Assembly: GCA_001998905.1 (NCBI GenBank)
Contig: MLAA01000012.1
Span: forward strand, 29,884-93,883
From: Rodentibacter caecimuris
GTDB taxonomy: Bacteria; Pseudomonadota; Gammaproteobacteria; Enterobacterales; Pasteurellaceae
Reading direction: 5' to 3'
DNA length: 64,000 bases
The position numbers and the translations under genes are program-made. Of the stretch, positions 56,405-64,000 are shown piece after piece (the stretch's first letter is position 1; every line of letters begins with the position of its first letter). The notes beneath the pieces were generated by a model. It ran no database searches. It was not told the DNA's origin and worked only from the letters and a program-made list of their open reading frames with translations.

Positions 56405-57301
56405 ATGTCTGCAACAAATCCTTTGTTTTACGGTAGCATTACCGCATTGATTACACCAATGAAAAATGACGGAGATGTGGATTTTGACGGTTTAGCAAAA
56501 CTGGTTGAATTTCACATTAGTGCCGGTACTAACGCAATTGTTTCAGTCGGTACGACCGGTGAATCGGCGACGTTAAGCATTGAAGAGCATATTACGGTAA
56601 TAAAGAAAGCTGTTGAGTTTGCTAAAGGACGTATTCCAATCATTGCTGGTACAGGTGCAAATGCAACCAGTGAAGCAATATTAATGACTAAGTCGTTAGA
56701 AAACACAGATGTGGCTGGATGTTTATCTGTTGTGCCTTATTATAATAAACCGACTCAAGAGGGAATGTATCAACATTTTAAAGCAATTGCTGCTTGTACG
56801 CACTTACCACAAATTCTTTATAATGTTCCTGGGCGGACGGGATGTGATATGAAACCGGAAACCGTAGGGCGTTTGGCTGAAATTAAAAATATAGTTGCGA
56901 TTAAAGAAGCTACGGGAGATGTTAGCAGAGTAAAACAAATCAAGCAGCTTGCCGGGGAAGAGTTTATTTTTCTGAGCGGAGATGATGCAACGGGGTTGGA
57001 ATCCATTAAATTAGGCGGGCAAGGTGTGATTTCTGTTACAAATAATGTGGCAGCAAAAGATATGGCCGATATGTGTCGTTACGCATTAGCCGGAGATTTC
57101 GTAAAAGCAGACGAAATTAATCAGCGTTTGATGGGACTACATCATCATTTATTTATTGAATCTAATCCTATCCCTGTGAAATGGGCAGCATATAGATTAG
57201 GATTGATTCAATCACAGACATTACGTTTACCGTTGACCGTATTATCAGATCTGGCTCAACCCAACGTATTGGAAGCATTAAAACAAGCAGGGTTACTCTA
57301 A
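56405..57301 (+). CDS. dapA: 4-hydroxy-tetrahydrodipicolinate synthase
   Basis: A 298-residue aldolase for lysine and diaminopimelate synthesis. [31 protein letters not shown] and the Schiff-base Lys in AIKEATG are visible. A good GGAGG ribosome-binding site precedes it. It is followed by bamC, the usual dapA-bamC pair. Confidence 0.97.
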   Translation: MSATNPLFYGSITALITPMKNDGDVDFDGLAKLVEFHISAGTNAIVSVGTTGESATLSIEEHITVIKKAVEFAKGRIPIIAGTGANATSEAILMTKSLENTDVAGCLSVVPYYNKPTQEGMYQHFKAIAACTHLPQILYNVPGRTGCDMKPETVGRLAEIKNIVAIKEATGDVSRVKQIKQLAGEEFIFLSGDDATGLESIKLGGQGVISVTNNVAAKDMADMCRYALAGDFVKADEINQRLMGLHHHLFIESNPIPVKWAAYRLGLIQSQTLRLPLTVLSDLAQPNVLEALKQAGLL

Positions 57302-57304
57302 TTT

Positions 57305-57324
57305 TTAGGGCGCTAGCGCCCTAA
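57305..57324 (+). terminator. hairpin after dapA
   Basis: TTAGGGCGCTAGCGCCCTAA is a perfect 20-bp palindrome starting three bases after the dapA stop, followed by a T-rich stretch (ACTTTTATT). Confidence 0.7.
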
Positions 57325-57389
57325 ACTTTTATTCAAAATACCGGTCAAAGTGCGGTCAAAAATTTTATTAAATTTAGGGAAGGAGTTTT

Positions 57390-58394
57390 ATGAAAGCATG
57401 GCTATTTAGTTTAGTAATTATCAGTATGTTGGGAGGATGCTCGTCGGATCCTGAAAGTTTACAAAGGGCGAATGATACTTATCAAAAAGCAGGTAAGAAG
57501 CCGTTTTTTACTCCTCTGGCAACAGGTAGTGTTACTGTATTAAATCAAAGTTCTGATTATGAATTGCCTAAAATAGCATCCAGCACTGAAGCGAATGTTG
57601 ATATTCGACCGCCATTAGCACCTTTAGCCGTAATAAGAAATTCATTGACTCAATTTGATGGAGAGCGAGCCTTAATTGTTTATCCCGAACAACAAGCAGA
57701 AATTTACAATCTTGAGCAAGTTTCTCGTTTGTTAAAAGAAGAAGGAATTAATGTCAAAATTGAAGGTGCTGTTTTAACGACGGATTGGACAAGTACAGGA
57801 CGATCGGACGATAAAGCTAACACGGAAATTCGTTATCAAGTTGAGCAAGTTTCATCAAGAGAGGCTGGCGCGTTAGCGGTTTCGGTGCTACAAATGCGCC
57901 GTGATGGGATTATATTTACGCCAGCTATCATTGATAAGCAGCGTTATACTTCTGATCGTCTAAATCGCTTTATTACAGACTTAACAAATACATACAACAA
58001 GCAGAGACAAGAATTGACTCAATTTTCCACTGGAGGACCGATTGCATCTGCGATTATTACAGATAATAACGGTCATATTGCATTAGCAATGAATGCTGGG
58101 TTTATGCAAGTTTGGGAGAAGTTGGGGACGGCATTGCCTCAAATCGGATTTTCCATTAAAGCGGAGACAGTAGGGCGAGCTTATCGAGAGCTAAAATATT
58201 CTGCTTTAGATAAAGATGAATGGCTACGTTTGAGTGGTTCCCGTCCAGAACTTGAAAACGGAACTTATTTTATGCAAATTTCCGTATCGGGAAAAAATAC
58301 TTCCGTTGTGATTAGTAATGAAGAGGGTAAGGCATTAGTCGGTGATAGTGCAAAATCAATTTACCAAGCGTTAAGTAATATTTTGTCAAAATAA
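57390..58394 (+). CDS. bamC: outer membrane assembly lipoprotein BamC
   Basis: A 334-residue lipoprotein of the BAM complex. The signal peptide MKAWLFSLVIISMLGGC has a lipobox with Cys17. An N-terminal unstructured lasso region and two helix-grip domains follow. Sequence identity across the family is low, so the call leans on the lipobox, length and position after dapA. Confidence 0.88.
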   Translation: MKAWLFSLVIISMLGGCSSDPESLQRANDTYQKAGKKPFFTPLATGSVTVLNQSSDYELPKIASSTEANVDIRPPLAPLAVIRNSLTQFDGERALIVYPEQQAEIYNLEQVSRLLKEEGINVKIEGAVLTTDWTSTGRSDDKANTEIRYQVEQVSSREAGALAVSVLQMRRDGIIFTPAIIDKQRYTSDRLNRFITDLTNTYNKQRQELTQFSTGGPIASAIITDNNGHIALAMNAGFMQVWEKLGTALPQIGFSIKAETVGRAYRELKYSALDKDEWLRLSGSRPELENGTYFMQISVSGKNTSVVISNEEGKALVGDSAKSIYQALSNILSK

Positions 58395-58410
58395 AGTGAT
58401 TCTGAAGAAT

Positions 58411-58444
58411 AAAGTGCGATCTATTTTTTTATGGATCGCACTTT
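58411..58444. terminator. bidirectional hairpin between bamC and the CorB-like gene
   Basis: AAAGTGCGATC (58411-58421) and GATCGCACTTT (58434-58444) pair over 11 bp around a T-rich loop. The arms are USS-like with one changed base (GTGCGAT). The genes on both sides converge here. Confidence 0.7.
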
Positions 58445-58449
58445 ATTTG

Positions 58450-59715
58450 CTATTGTAATTTAATCACTTTAGCTTGTTTAATCATATTGTCATTAACTTC
58501 TAAAATTGTAATCTGTAATCCGTTTATTTGGCAGGTTTTTCCTTCATCTGGTATTTCTTCTAAATGTTCTAGGATTAATCCGTTGAAAGTTCGCGCATCT
58601 TCTGTATCTAATTCCCAACCGAACAATCTGTTGAGATCCCTTAGGTTTGCAGAACCTTCAATAATAAAAGAACCGTCTGATTGAGGGATCACTTCTTGAT
58701 CAATTGTAGGTGCCGTCGAAGTAGTAAATTCACCAACTATTTCTTCTAGAATGTCTTCTAACGTAACTAGCCCTTTGATATCACCATATTCATCAACGAC
58801 TAAGCCTATACGCTCTTTATTTGTTCTGAAATTGGTTAATTGGGTTTTTAATGCCGTACCTTCTGGAATAAAATAAATTTCATCCGCCGAGCGGATCAAT
58901 GTTTCTTTACTAAATTCGTTTTTTTCTAACATTAAGCGAAAGGCTTCGCGCACACGAACTATTCCCAGCACATTTTGATCCATATTGCCTTTATATAAGA
59001 TAATACGGTTGTGAGCGGCGTGATTTAATTGACGCATAATAGCTTTCCAATCATCGTCAATATCAATACCGGCAATTTCGTTGCGCGGCACCATTATATC
59101 GTCTACTGTTACTGTTTCCATATCTAAAATCGATAGCAACATTTGTGGGTGTTGTTCATCTGGTGTTGCTTCTCCGGCTTCTGATACGATGCTACGAAGT
59201 TCTTCGCGGCTAATCATCTGTTTTTGTAGATCTGGTTTTAATCCAACCAAATGCATTAATGCTTTAGTAAATAGGTTCATAATCCATACTAAAGGAGAAA
59301 ATAATTTAATAATTGGTACTAAAATATGACTAGTTAATAGTCCGACTTTTTCGGGATGCATTGCTGCAACCGTTTTGGGAAAAATTTCAGAAAATATCAG
59401 CATAACAAACGTGAGGACGCCAGTTGCAATAGCAACACCAAGATCACCATATAAACGCATACCAATCATTGTAGCTATAGCTGAAGCACTAATATTAACG
59501 AGATTGTTGAAAATTAAAATAAAAGTGAGAAGTATATCGGGTTTTTCAAGTAGGCGTTCTGCTTTCTGGGCGCCTTTATTACCCTGCTCGGCAAGAAAAC
59601 GAATGCGGTATTTATTCATTGAGAGCAATCCGGTTTCCGAACCAGAGAAGTAAGCAGATAAAACTAAGCAAATCAGAAGGGTGATAAATAATGTACTCAG
59701 GGGGATACTGTCCAA
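58450..59715 (-). CDS. CNNM/CBS-domain membrane protein (CorB/YfjD type)
   Basis: A 421-residue protein. The N-terminal CNNM (DUF21) domain has about four membrane helices (residues 5-150), followed by a CBS pair (VDDIMVPRNEIAGIDIDDDW...; GLVVDEYGDIKGLVTLEDILEEIVGEF) and a C-terminal CorC_HlyC domain. Relatives are linked to magnesium and cobalt handling. It is downstream of the CcsA-like gene, the yfjD-ypjD-ffh order of E. coli. Confidence 0.88.
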   Translation of the reverse strand: MDSIPLSTLFITLLICLVLSAYFSGSETGLLSMNKYRIRFLAEQGNKGAQKAERLLEKPDILLTFILIFNNLVNISASAIATMIGMRLYGDLGVAIATGVLTFVMLIFSEIFPKTVAAMHPEKVGLLTSHILVPIIKLFSPLVWIMNLFTKALMHLVGLKPDLQKQMISREELRSIVSEAGEATPDEQHPQMLLSILDMETVTVDDIMVPRNEIAGIDIDDDWKAIMRQLNHAAHNRIILYKGNMDQNVLGIVRVREAFRLMLEKNEFSKETLIRSADEIYFIPEGTALKTQLTNFRTNKERIGLVVDEYGDIKGLVTLEDILEEIVGEFTTSTAPTIDQEVIPQSDGSFIIEGSANLRDLNRLFGWELDTEDARTFNGLILEHLEEIPDEGKTCQINGLQITILEVNDNMIKQAKVIKLQ

Positions 59716-59807
59716 AGTGAAATCCTTTTGTTGGTTAAACTTATTAAATGCAACAGCAACTATTATTGCGCTACATTTACCTTAATCGGCGTTTTACTCG
59801 ATTAATA

Positions 59808-59832
59808 AAGGCGAACTGTAAAATTCGCCTTT
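59808..59832 (-). terminator. hairpin after the YpjD-like gene
   Basis: AAAGGCGAA (59808-59816) and TTCGCCTTT (59824-59832) form a 9-bp stem eight bases after the stop of the gene at 59840. Confidence 0.72.
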
Positions 59833-59839
59833 GCTATGT

Positions 59840-60646
59840 TTATATAATTATCCGACTACCAAAGTAGGCAACGGTGAGTGAAATCATACCTGAAATCGAA
59901 TAAATAATCATCTTTTTTCCTTGCCAGTTATATTTCCAATGACCGACAAGCGCAATACCGAATATGATCCAACCTATAAGAGAAAAAATTGCTTTATGTA
60001 AATTTTCCGCACTCATTGATTGCGATAGATGGTAAGTTCCGGATAGGAGCGTTAATGTTAAAAGTAGTTCACCACTGAAAAATAGGCGGAAGAAATGCCT
60101 TTCAACAGTCATTAATGGCGGTATTCTTGCCGATAACATAATTTTTTTGTGTTTTAAATTACAATCTATCCAAGCGAATTGAATAGCATAAAGCATTGCA
60201 ATAAAGCAAACGGAGTAAGCAAATATGGATAGACCAATATGGAACAACATACTACTATTTTGGTTTAGAAGTAAAATGATATGGCTCGGAATAAAAGTCG
60301 CAAAAATTAGATTAATAATAGCAAAGGCATAAATAATCGGTAGTAAAAACCACATCGTATTTACCCGTAATATTGCGAGTGTTGATAATACGGCAATAAT
60401 AACACTCATCAGAGACGCAATTTCCATTAAAGTAAAAGTTTGCCCTGTACTAAGGTGTTGTAGGAGAGGGATAGTGTTGATAATATGCAGTCCGACTGCC
60501 GAAAGTGCGGTTAAAAAAAAGAATGTTTTTTGATTTTTAAATATTGGCGTTGTGTCATCGTTATCAGTTTGTTTCTTTAGTAACATTGGAACGATTAATA
60601 ATATGCTGATGATATAGAAGGTAATCGAAAAAAGGGCAAACCACAT
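59840..60646 (-). CDS. ypjD: CcsA/HemX-like inner membrane protein YpjD
   Basis: A 268-residue protein with about eight hydrophobic helices, in the cytochrome c assembly (CcsA/HemX) superfamily; function unknown. It is divergent from ffh, as in E. coli. The WWD-type heme motif of true CcsA is not seen. Confidence 0.82.
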   Translation of the reverse strand: MWFALFSITFYIISILLIVPMLLKKQTDNDDTTPIFKNQKTFFFLTALSAVGLHIINTIPLLQHLSTGQTFTLMEIASLMSVIIAVLSTLAILRVNTMWFLLPIIYAFAIINLIFATFIPSHIILLLNQNSSMLFHIGLSIFAYSVCFIAMLYAIQFAWIDCNLKHKKIMLSARIPPLMTVERHFFRLFFSGELLLTLTLLSGTYHLSQSMSAENLHKAIFSLIGWIIFGIALVGHWKYNWQGKKMIIYSISGMISLTVAYFGSRIII

Positions 60647-60783
60647 ACTGACCTCTTACTTATTAAGAATTATTCGTATTTTATCGTTCCTACCATAAAA
60701 TCGCTATAAATTTCTTCTAAGAGATGAAAATCAATAGGATTTCAGTATAATTAGCGACATTTATTGCAAAATTAAGGTTTCTT

Positions 60784-62163
60784 ATGTTTGAAAATTTATC
60801 AGATCGTCTATCTCGTACATTACGCAATATTAGCGGTCGAGGGCGTTTAACCGAGGATAATATTAAGGATACATTGCGTGAAGTGCGCATGGCGTTGCTT
60901 GAAGCGGATGTTGCGTTGCCAGTCGTTCGGGAATTTATTAATAATGTAAAAACTCGAGCAATCGGTGTTGAAGTCAATAAAAGTCTTACACCTGGACAAG
61001 AATTTGTCAAAATTGTGCAGTCGGAATTAGAAAAAGCGATGGGGGATATTAACGAAACCCTCAATTTAGCGACTCAGCCTCCAGCAGTCATCTTAATGGC
61101 CGGTTTACAAGGTGCAGGGAAAACTACATCGGTGGGGAAACTGGCGAAATTCTTAAAAGAACGTCATAAGAAGAAAGTATTGGTTGTTTCTACGGATGTC
61201 TATCGCCCCGCAGCGATTAAACAGCTTGAAAGTTTAGCACAGAATATTGGTGTGGATTTTTTTCCGTCAAATGTTAAACAGCAACCGACAGACATAGCAG
61301 AGGCCGCATTATCTGAGGCGAAATTGAAATTCTATGATGTACTTATTGTGGATACGGCCGGGCGGCTTCATATCGATAGTGAAATGATGGCGGAGATACA
61401 ACAAATTCACACCATATTAACGCCTATTGAAACTTTATTTACTGTTGATGCGATGACTGGTCAAGATGCAGCAAATACGGCCAAAGCTTTCAATGAAGCT
61501 TTACCTTTAACTGGTGTTATCTTAACCAAAATTGATGGTGATGCTCGCGGAGGGGCTGCATTGTCTATTCGTCAAATTACTGGAAAACCGATAAAGTTTT
61601 TAGGCGTCGGAGAAAAAACTGATGCTTTAGAACCTTTTCATCCAGAACGGATAGCTTCTCGTATTTTGGGAATGGGAGATGTGCTTTCGCTTATTGAAGA
61701 TCTCGAGCGTTCAGTTGATCGTGAAAAAGCCGAAAAAATGGCACAAAAATTTAAAAAAGGTGATGCATTTACTTTAGATGATTTTCGCGATCAGCTGAGA
61801 GAAATGAAAAAAATGGGCGGAATGATGGCTATGTTGGATAAGTTACCAGGAGCAAAAAATTTGCCTGATCATGTTAAAAATCAAGTTGATGATAAAATGT
61901 TTATTAAAATGGAAGCGATTATTAACTCTATGACACTAAAAGAAAGAGCGAATCCGGACGTTATAAAAGGTTCGCGCCGAAGAAGAATTGCTTTAGGTTC
62001 AGGTACGCAAGTGCAAGATGTAAATAAATTACTAAAACAATTTGATGAAATGCAGCGTATGATGAAAAAAATGCGTAAAGGTGGAATGTCAAAAATGATG
62101 CGTGGAATGCAAGGCCTTATGGGAGGCGGTTTAGGTGGGCTGGGCAGTATGTTTAGACGATAA
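60784..62163 (+). CDS. ffh: signal recognition particle protein Ffh
   Basis: A 459-residue SRP GTPase that targets membrane proteins with 4.5S RNA. G motifs GLQGAGKTTSVGKLA, VDTAGRL and TKIDGDARGG are present; the Met-rich M domain at the C-terminus (MQRMMKKMRKGGMSKMMRGMQ) binds signal peptides and RNA. AAGG precedes the start. Confidence 0.98.
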   Translation: MFENLSDRLSRTLRNISGRGRLTEDNIKDTLREVRMALLEADVALPVVREFINNVKTRAIGVEVNKSLTPGQEFVKIVQSELEKAMGDINETLNLATQPPAVILMAGLQGAGKTTSVGKLAKFLKERHKKKVLVVSTDVYRPAAIKQLESLAQNIGVDFFPSNVKQQPTDIAEAALSEAKLKFYDVLIVDTAGRLHIDSEMMAEIQQIHTILTPIETLFTVDAMTGQDAANTAKAFNEALPLTGVILTKIDGDARGGAALSIRQITGKPIKFLGVGEKTDALEPFHPERIASRILGMGDVLSLIEDLERSVDREKAEKMAQKFKKGDAFTLDDFRDQLREMKKMGGMMAMLDKLPGAKNLPDHVKNQVDDKMFIKMEAIINSMTLKERANPDVIKGSRRRRIALGSGTQVQDVNKLLKQFDEMQRMMKKMRKGGMSKMMRGMQGLMGGGLGGLGSMFRR

Positions 62164-62232
62164 GATCATTTAATTATAAGTCAAAGTTGATAAGATACAC
62201 TCAATATCTATGGCATTAATGTAGCAAACTAC

Positions 62233-62275
62233 AAACTAAAATACGGAAGCCATATTAGCGTCCGTATTTTAGTTT
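62233..62275 (+). terminator. hairpin terminator after ffh
   Basis: AAACTAAAATACGGA (62233-62247) and TCCGTATTTTAGTTT (62261-62275) form a perfect 15-bp stem, about 70 bp after the ffh stop. Confidence 0.75.
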
Positions 62276-62417
62276 ACAATTAATGCGTTTATCTCTAATC
62301 TCTAATTAAATTTCAATTCATATTAATCTAGCACGAACATATTGGAACGTATATTTCAAATAAACGGTACAACTACGGAATACTGTAGATATTGAATGCA
62401 GTTTTCTATTTTTTTAA

Positions 62418-63248
62418 TTAAATGACTTTTTGTACTAATGCTGAGATATCATTAGCGAAGATTTCTTGCTCTGCCATTTCTATAATTTTATCGTGTGAAT
62501 AGATTTTCCTATTGTAAACAACGACAATACTAGTATCACCTATTTGTAAGTAATTGTGTTCGCCAAAGTCAGTATAGCGAGTTGCGCCAATGCTGATTAT
62601 TGCTGTAGTCGGATAATCTGCTTGTTTAAGCATGCCAGCAATATGATTCATCGGGCCTTCATCTGCTTGGTGATTCATTCTATCTACAATCCAATCCAAC
62701 AATTTTTGATGAAAATAGCTATATCCAAGTGCAGGGCTATCAACGCCATATTCATTCATCATACCATTACGTTTATGGAAACAGGCGATGTGGAAATCGT
62801 CCAATACACCGCCTGCGTTGAAATGATCCAATGGTAGCCAATTTGCCGAAATACCTTTGGATTTTTTGCCCCAGTTCTTTTTCTCGCAAATTTTGCGAGC
62901 GTTTGGACGGCGAATGGAGCAATCGTTATAAGCGGCAAAATGGGTGGGTAAAAGTGCGGTCACTTTTCCGTGAGAATATTGAATTTCGCACATTAAGGCA
63001 ATTTCAGGTTCAATTTGTAAATTATCTGCATCATTTGGGAAACGAATCTCTGAATGGGAAAGGGGATAGGTGGATAAAAATTGATATTCCCCTAGATTTT
63101 CATTCGGCACATAAAAAGGGAAAATCGCTTTAGGTTGCAGTGCCTCAATCGTTTTTACCTGCAAAAAATCCTCTGCTTCGCCTGCTTGTTCCAAATGTCC
63201 GGCAAAATTGCCTGCTACACCGAGGCCGATAATATGCTGATTTTTCAT
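62418..63248 (-). CDS. DUF5718 family protein
   Basis: A 276-residue protein starting IIGLGVAGNFAGHLEQAGEA and including PKAIFPFYVPN and CSIRRPNARKICEKKNWG. I recall it as a DUF5718-type protein with resemblance to the fumarylacetoacetase fold, but the function is unknown. There is no signal peptide or membrane segment. A USS core sits in the coding sequence near 62952. It stands alone. Confidence 0.62.
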   Translation of the reverse strand: MKNQHIIGLGVAGNFAGHLEQAGEAEDFLQVKTIEALQPKAIFPFYVPNENLGEYQFLSTYPLSHSEIRFPNDADNLQIEPEIALMCEIQYSHGKVTALLPTHFAAYNDCSIRRPNARKICEKKNWGKKSKGISANWLPLDHFNAGGVLDDFHIACFHKRNGMMNEYGVDSPALGYSYFHQKLLDWIVDRMNHQADEGPMNHIAGMLKQADYPTTAIISIGATRYTDFGEHNYLQIGDTSIVVVYNRKIYSHDKIIEMAEQEIFANDISALVQKVI

Positions 63249-64000
63249 TGGTTATCCTTATTATTCAATGAGTTAATAACTTATTAATTTTGAGAGACTA
63301 GAAAGAATTTTAAATTTTATCTATGTTTTATGCAAGTTAAGGGAGGATATTCTCCAGGTTCTTTTGTTTTTAAAACTTATAAATATTATTAGGGAGAATT
63401 ATACGTCGTTTATCTGCTTATTATATTTTTAATAATTGTTGATAGTAAAATGAAATCATCATTTGGCTGTGAGTAAGATTTTCAATTGACTAACTAACAA
63501 GTTATTCAGTTGCAATGAGGGACATCTGGCTGTATTAAGTAAGGGCAATTTAAGGACATGTCGAAACGGAAAGTGATTTGGAAGCCTAATTATTTTTATT
63601 GCCTAGCCAATCCTTCAACAGATAGTTCACCCGTTTCATACAGAAAAATTAGATAAATCCCCCTCTACTAGATGTATAAAAATAATAGTAGCTATTGACG
63701 AGGTAAAATTTGACACAATTAAATAATGTCTAGAATTAGCTATATGGATAATTAAATAAATTGCTCGTTTTGATTCATATGTTTATATGAAGGTAGTTCT
63801 GTAGGGAATTACAATAGCATTTGATGACATTTATAGTCATAATCGCGCATTAAAATATAAAGCGACTGGCTAAGATTACTTGTCGGCGTAATTTTATTAG
63901 AAAATTTAGAGGGATTGGGGCTGAATATTTTCCGTGAAGTTTTTGTTATATTGCTGTTATTTTCATCAAATGGTTATATTTTTAATATTTTTGTCAAAAA
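63249..64000. other. gene-poor AT-rich end of window
   Basis: About 750 bp without a supported gene. Numerous stop codons in all frames are consistent with decayed or regulatory DNA. A short frame at 63817-63873 ends in SHNRALKYKATG, vaguely like a transposase C-terminus, but nothing upstream supports it. Confidence 0.4.

Noticed and set aside
63817..63873. Transposase C-terminal fragment
   Set aside because: The peptide ending SHNRALKYKATG only loosely recalls IS transposase ends. A stop codon lies shortly upstream and no inverted repeats or further fragments are seen.

Overview
The window is chromosomal DNA from a member of the Pasteurellaceae. The short word AAGTGCGGT and its complement ACCGCACTT, the Haemophilus influenzae-type DNA uptake signal (USS), recur throughout, often as inverted pairs between genes. 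Gene orders are also typical of that family: comN-comO-comP-comQ-recC, rec2-msbA-lpxK-ycaR-kdsB-uvrC, exbB-exbD-tonB beside bcp, dapA and bamC, and rpsF-priB-rpsR-rplI. I cannot fix the genus from the sequence alone.

Layout. 1-3745: djlA (cut by the window edge), pyrE, rph and a SulP anion transporter, all on the minus strand. 3901-3990: an intact tRNA-Ser(GGA). 3977-15107: an 11.1-kb integrative element of the P4-like phage-satellite type, bounded by a 14-bp duplication of the tRNA 3' end. 15565-21218: recC and the competence pseudopilin operon. 21406-32273: suhB, then a long minus-strand block (rec2, msbA, lpxK, ycaR, kdsB, uvrC, phoH-like, ybeY) for DNA uptake, lipid A export, Kdo synthesis, nucleotide excision repair and ribosome quality control. 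32499-36474: dksA, pcnB, folK, two tRNA genes and a MarC-family gene. 36559-47731: copper export (copA, copZ), metJ, the rpsF ribosomal operon, infA, galU, a phosphomannomutase, csrA, alaS and uspA. 47835-64000: pepP, ygfB, zapA, 6S RNA, ygfA, clpB, the TonB system, bcp, dapA, bamC, two membrane-protein genes next to ffh, a DUF5718 gene and 750 bp of gene-poor AT-rich DNA.

The satellite is the most unusual part. It has a P4-type tyrosine integrase, repeated candidate integrase arm sites at both ends, two Ogr/Delta-like zinc-finger activators, two AlpA-like regulators plus a third DNA-binding helix-turn-helix protein, an Ash-like protein, a DUF927 helicase-like ATPase, a dense iteron cluster that looks like a replication origin, and a RelBE-type toxin-antitoxin pair. 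It also encodes its own P2 gpN-like major capsid protein, but I see no portal, terminase, tail or protease gene. A coiled-coil protein of unknown role and an AT-rich single-gene transcription unit, probably cargo, lie upstream of the capsid gene. My reading is that the element depends on a P2-like helper phage and either builds its own shell or interferes with the helper's shell.

The chromosomal part is mostly ordinary, but several regulatory details are visible: a pcnB reading frame that appears to start at ATT, CRP-S-like competence sites upstream of comN and rec2, a MerR-type promoter with a 19-bp spacer before copZ-copA, a hairpin leader before rpsF, and many USS inverted pairs placed where terminators belong.
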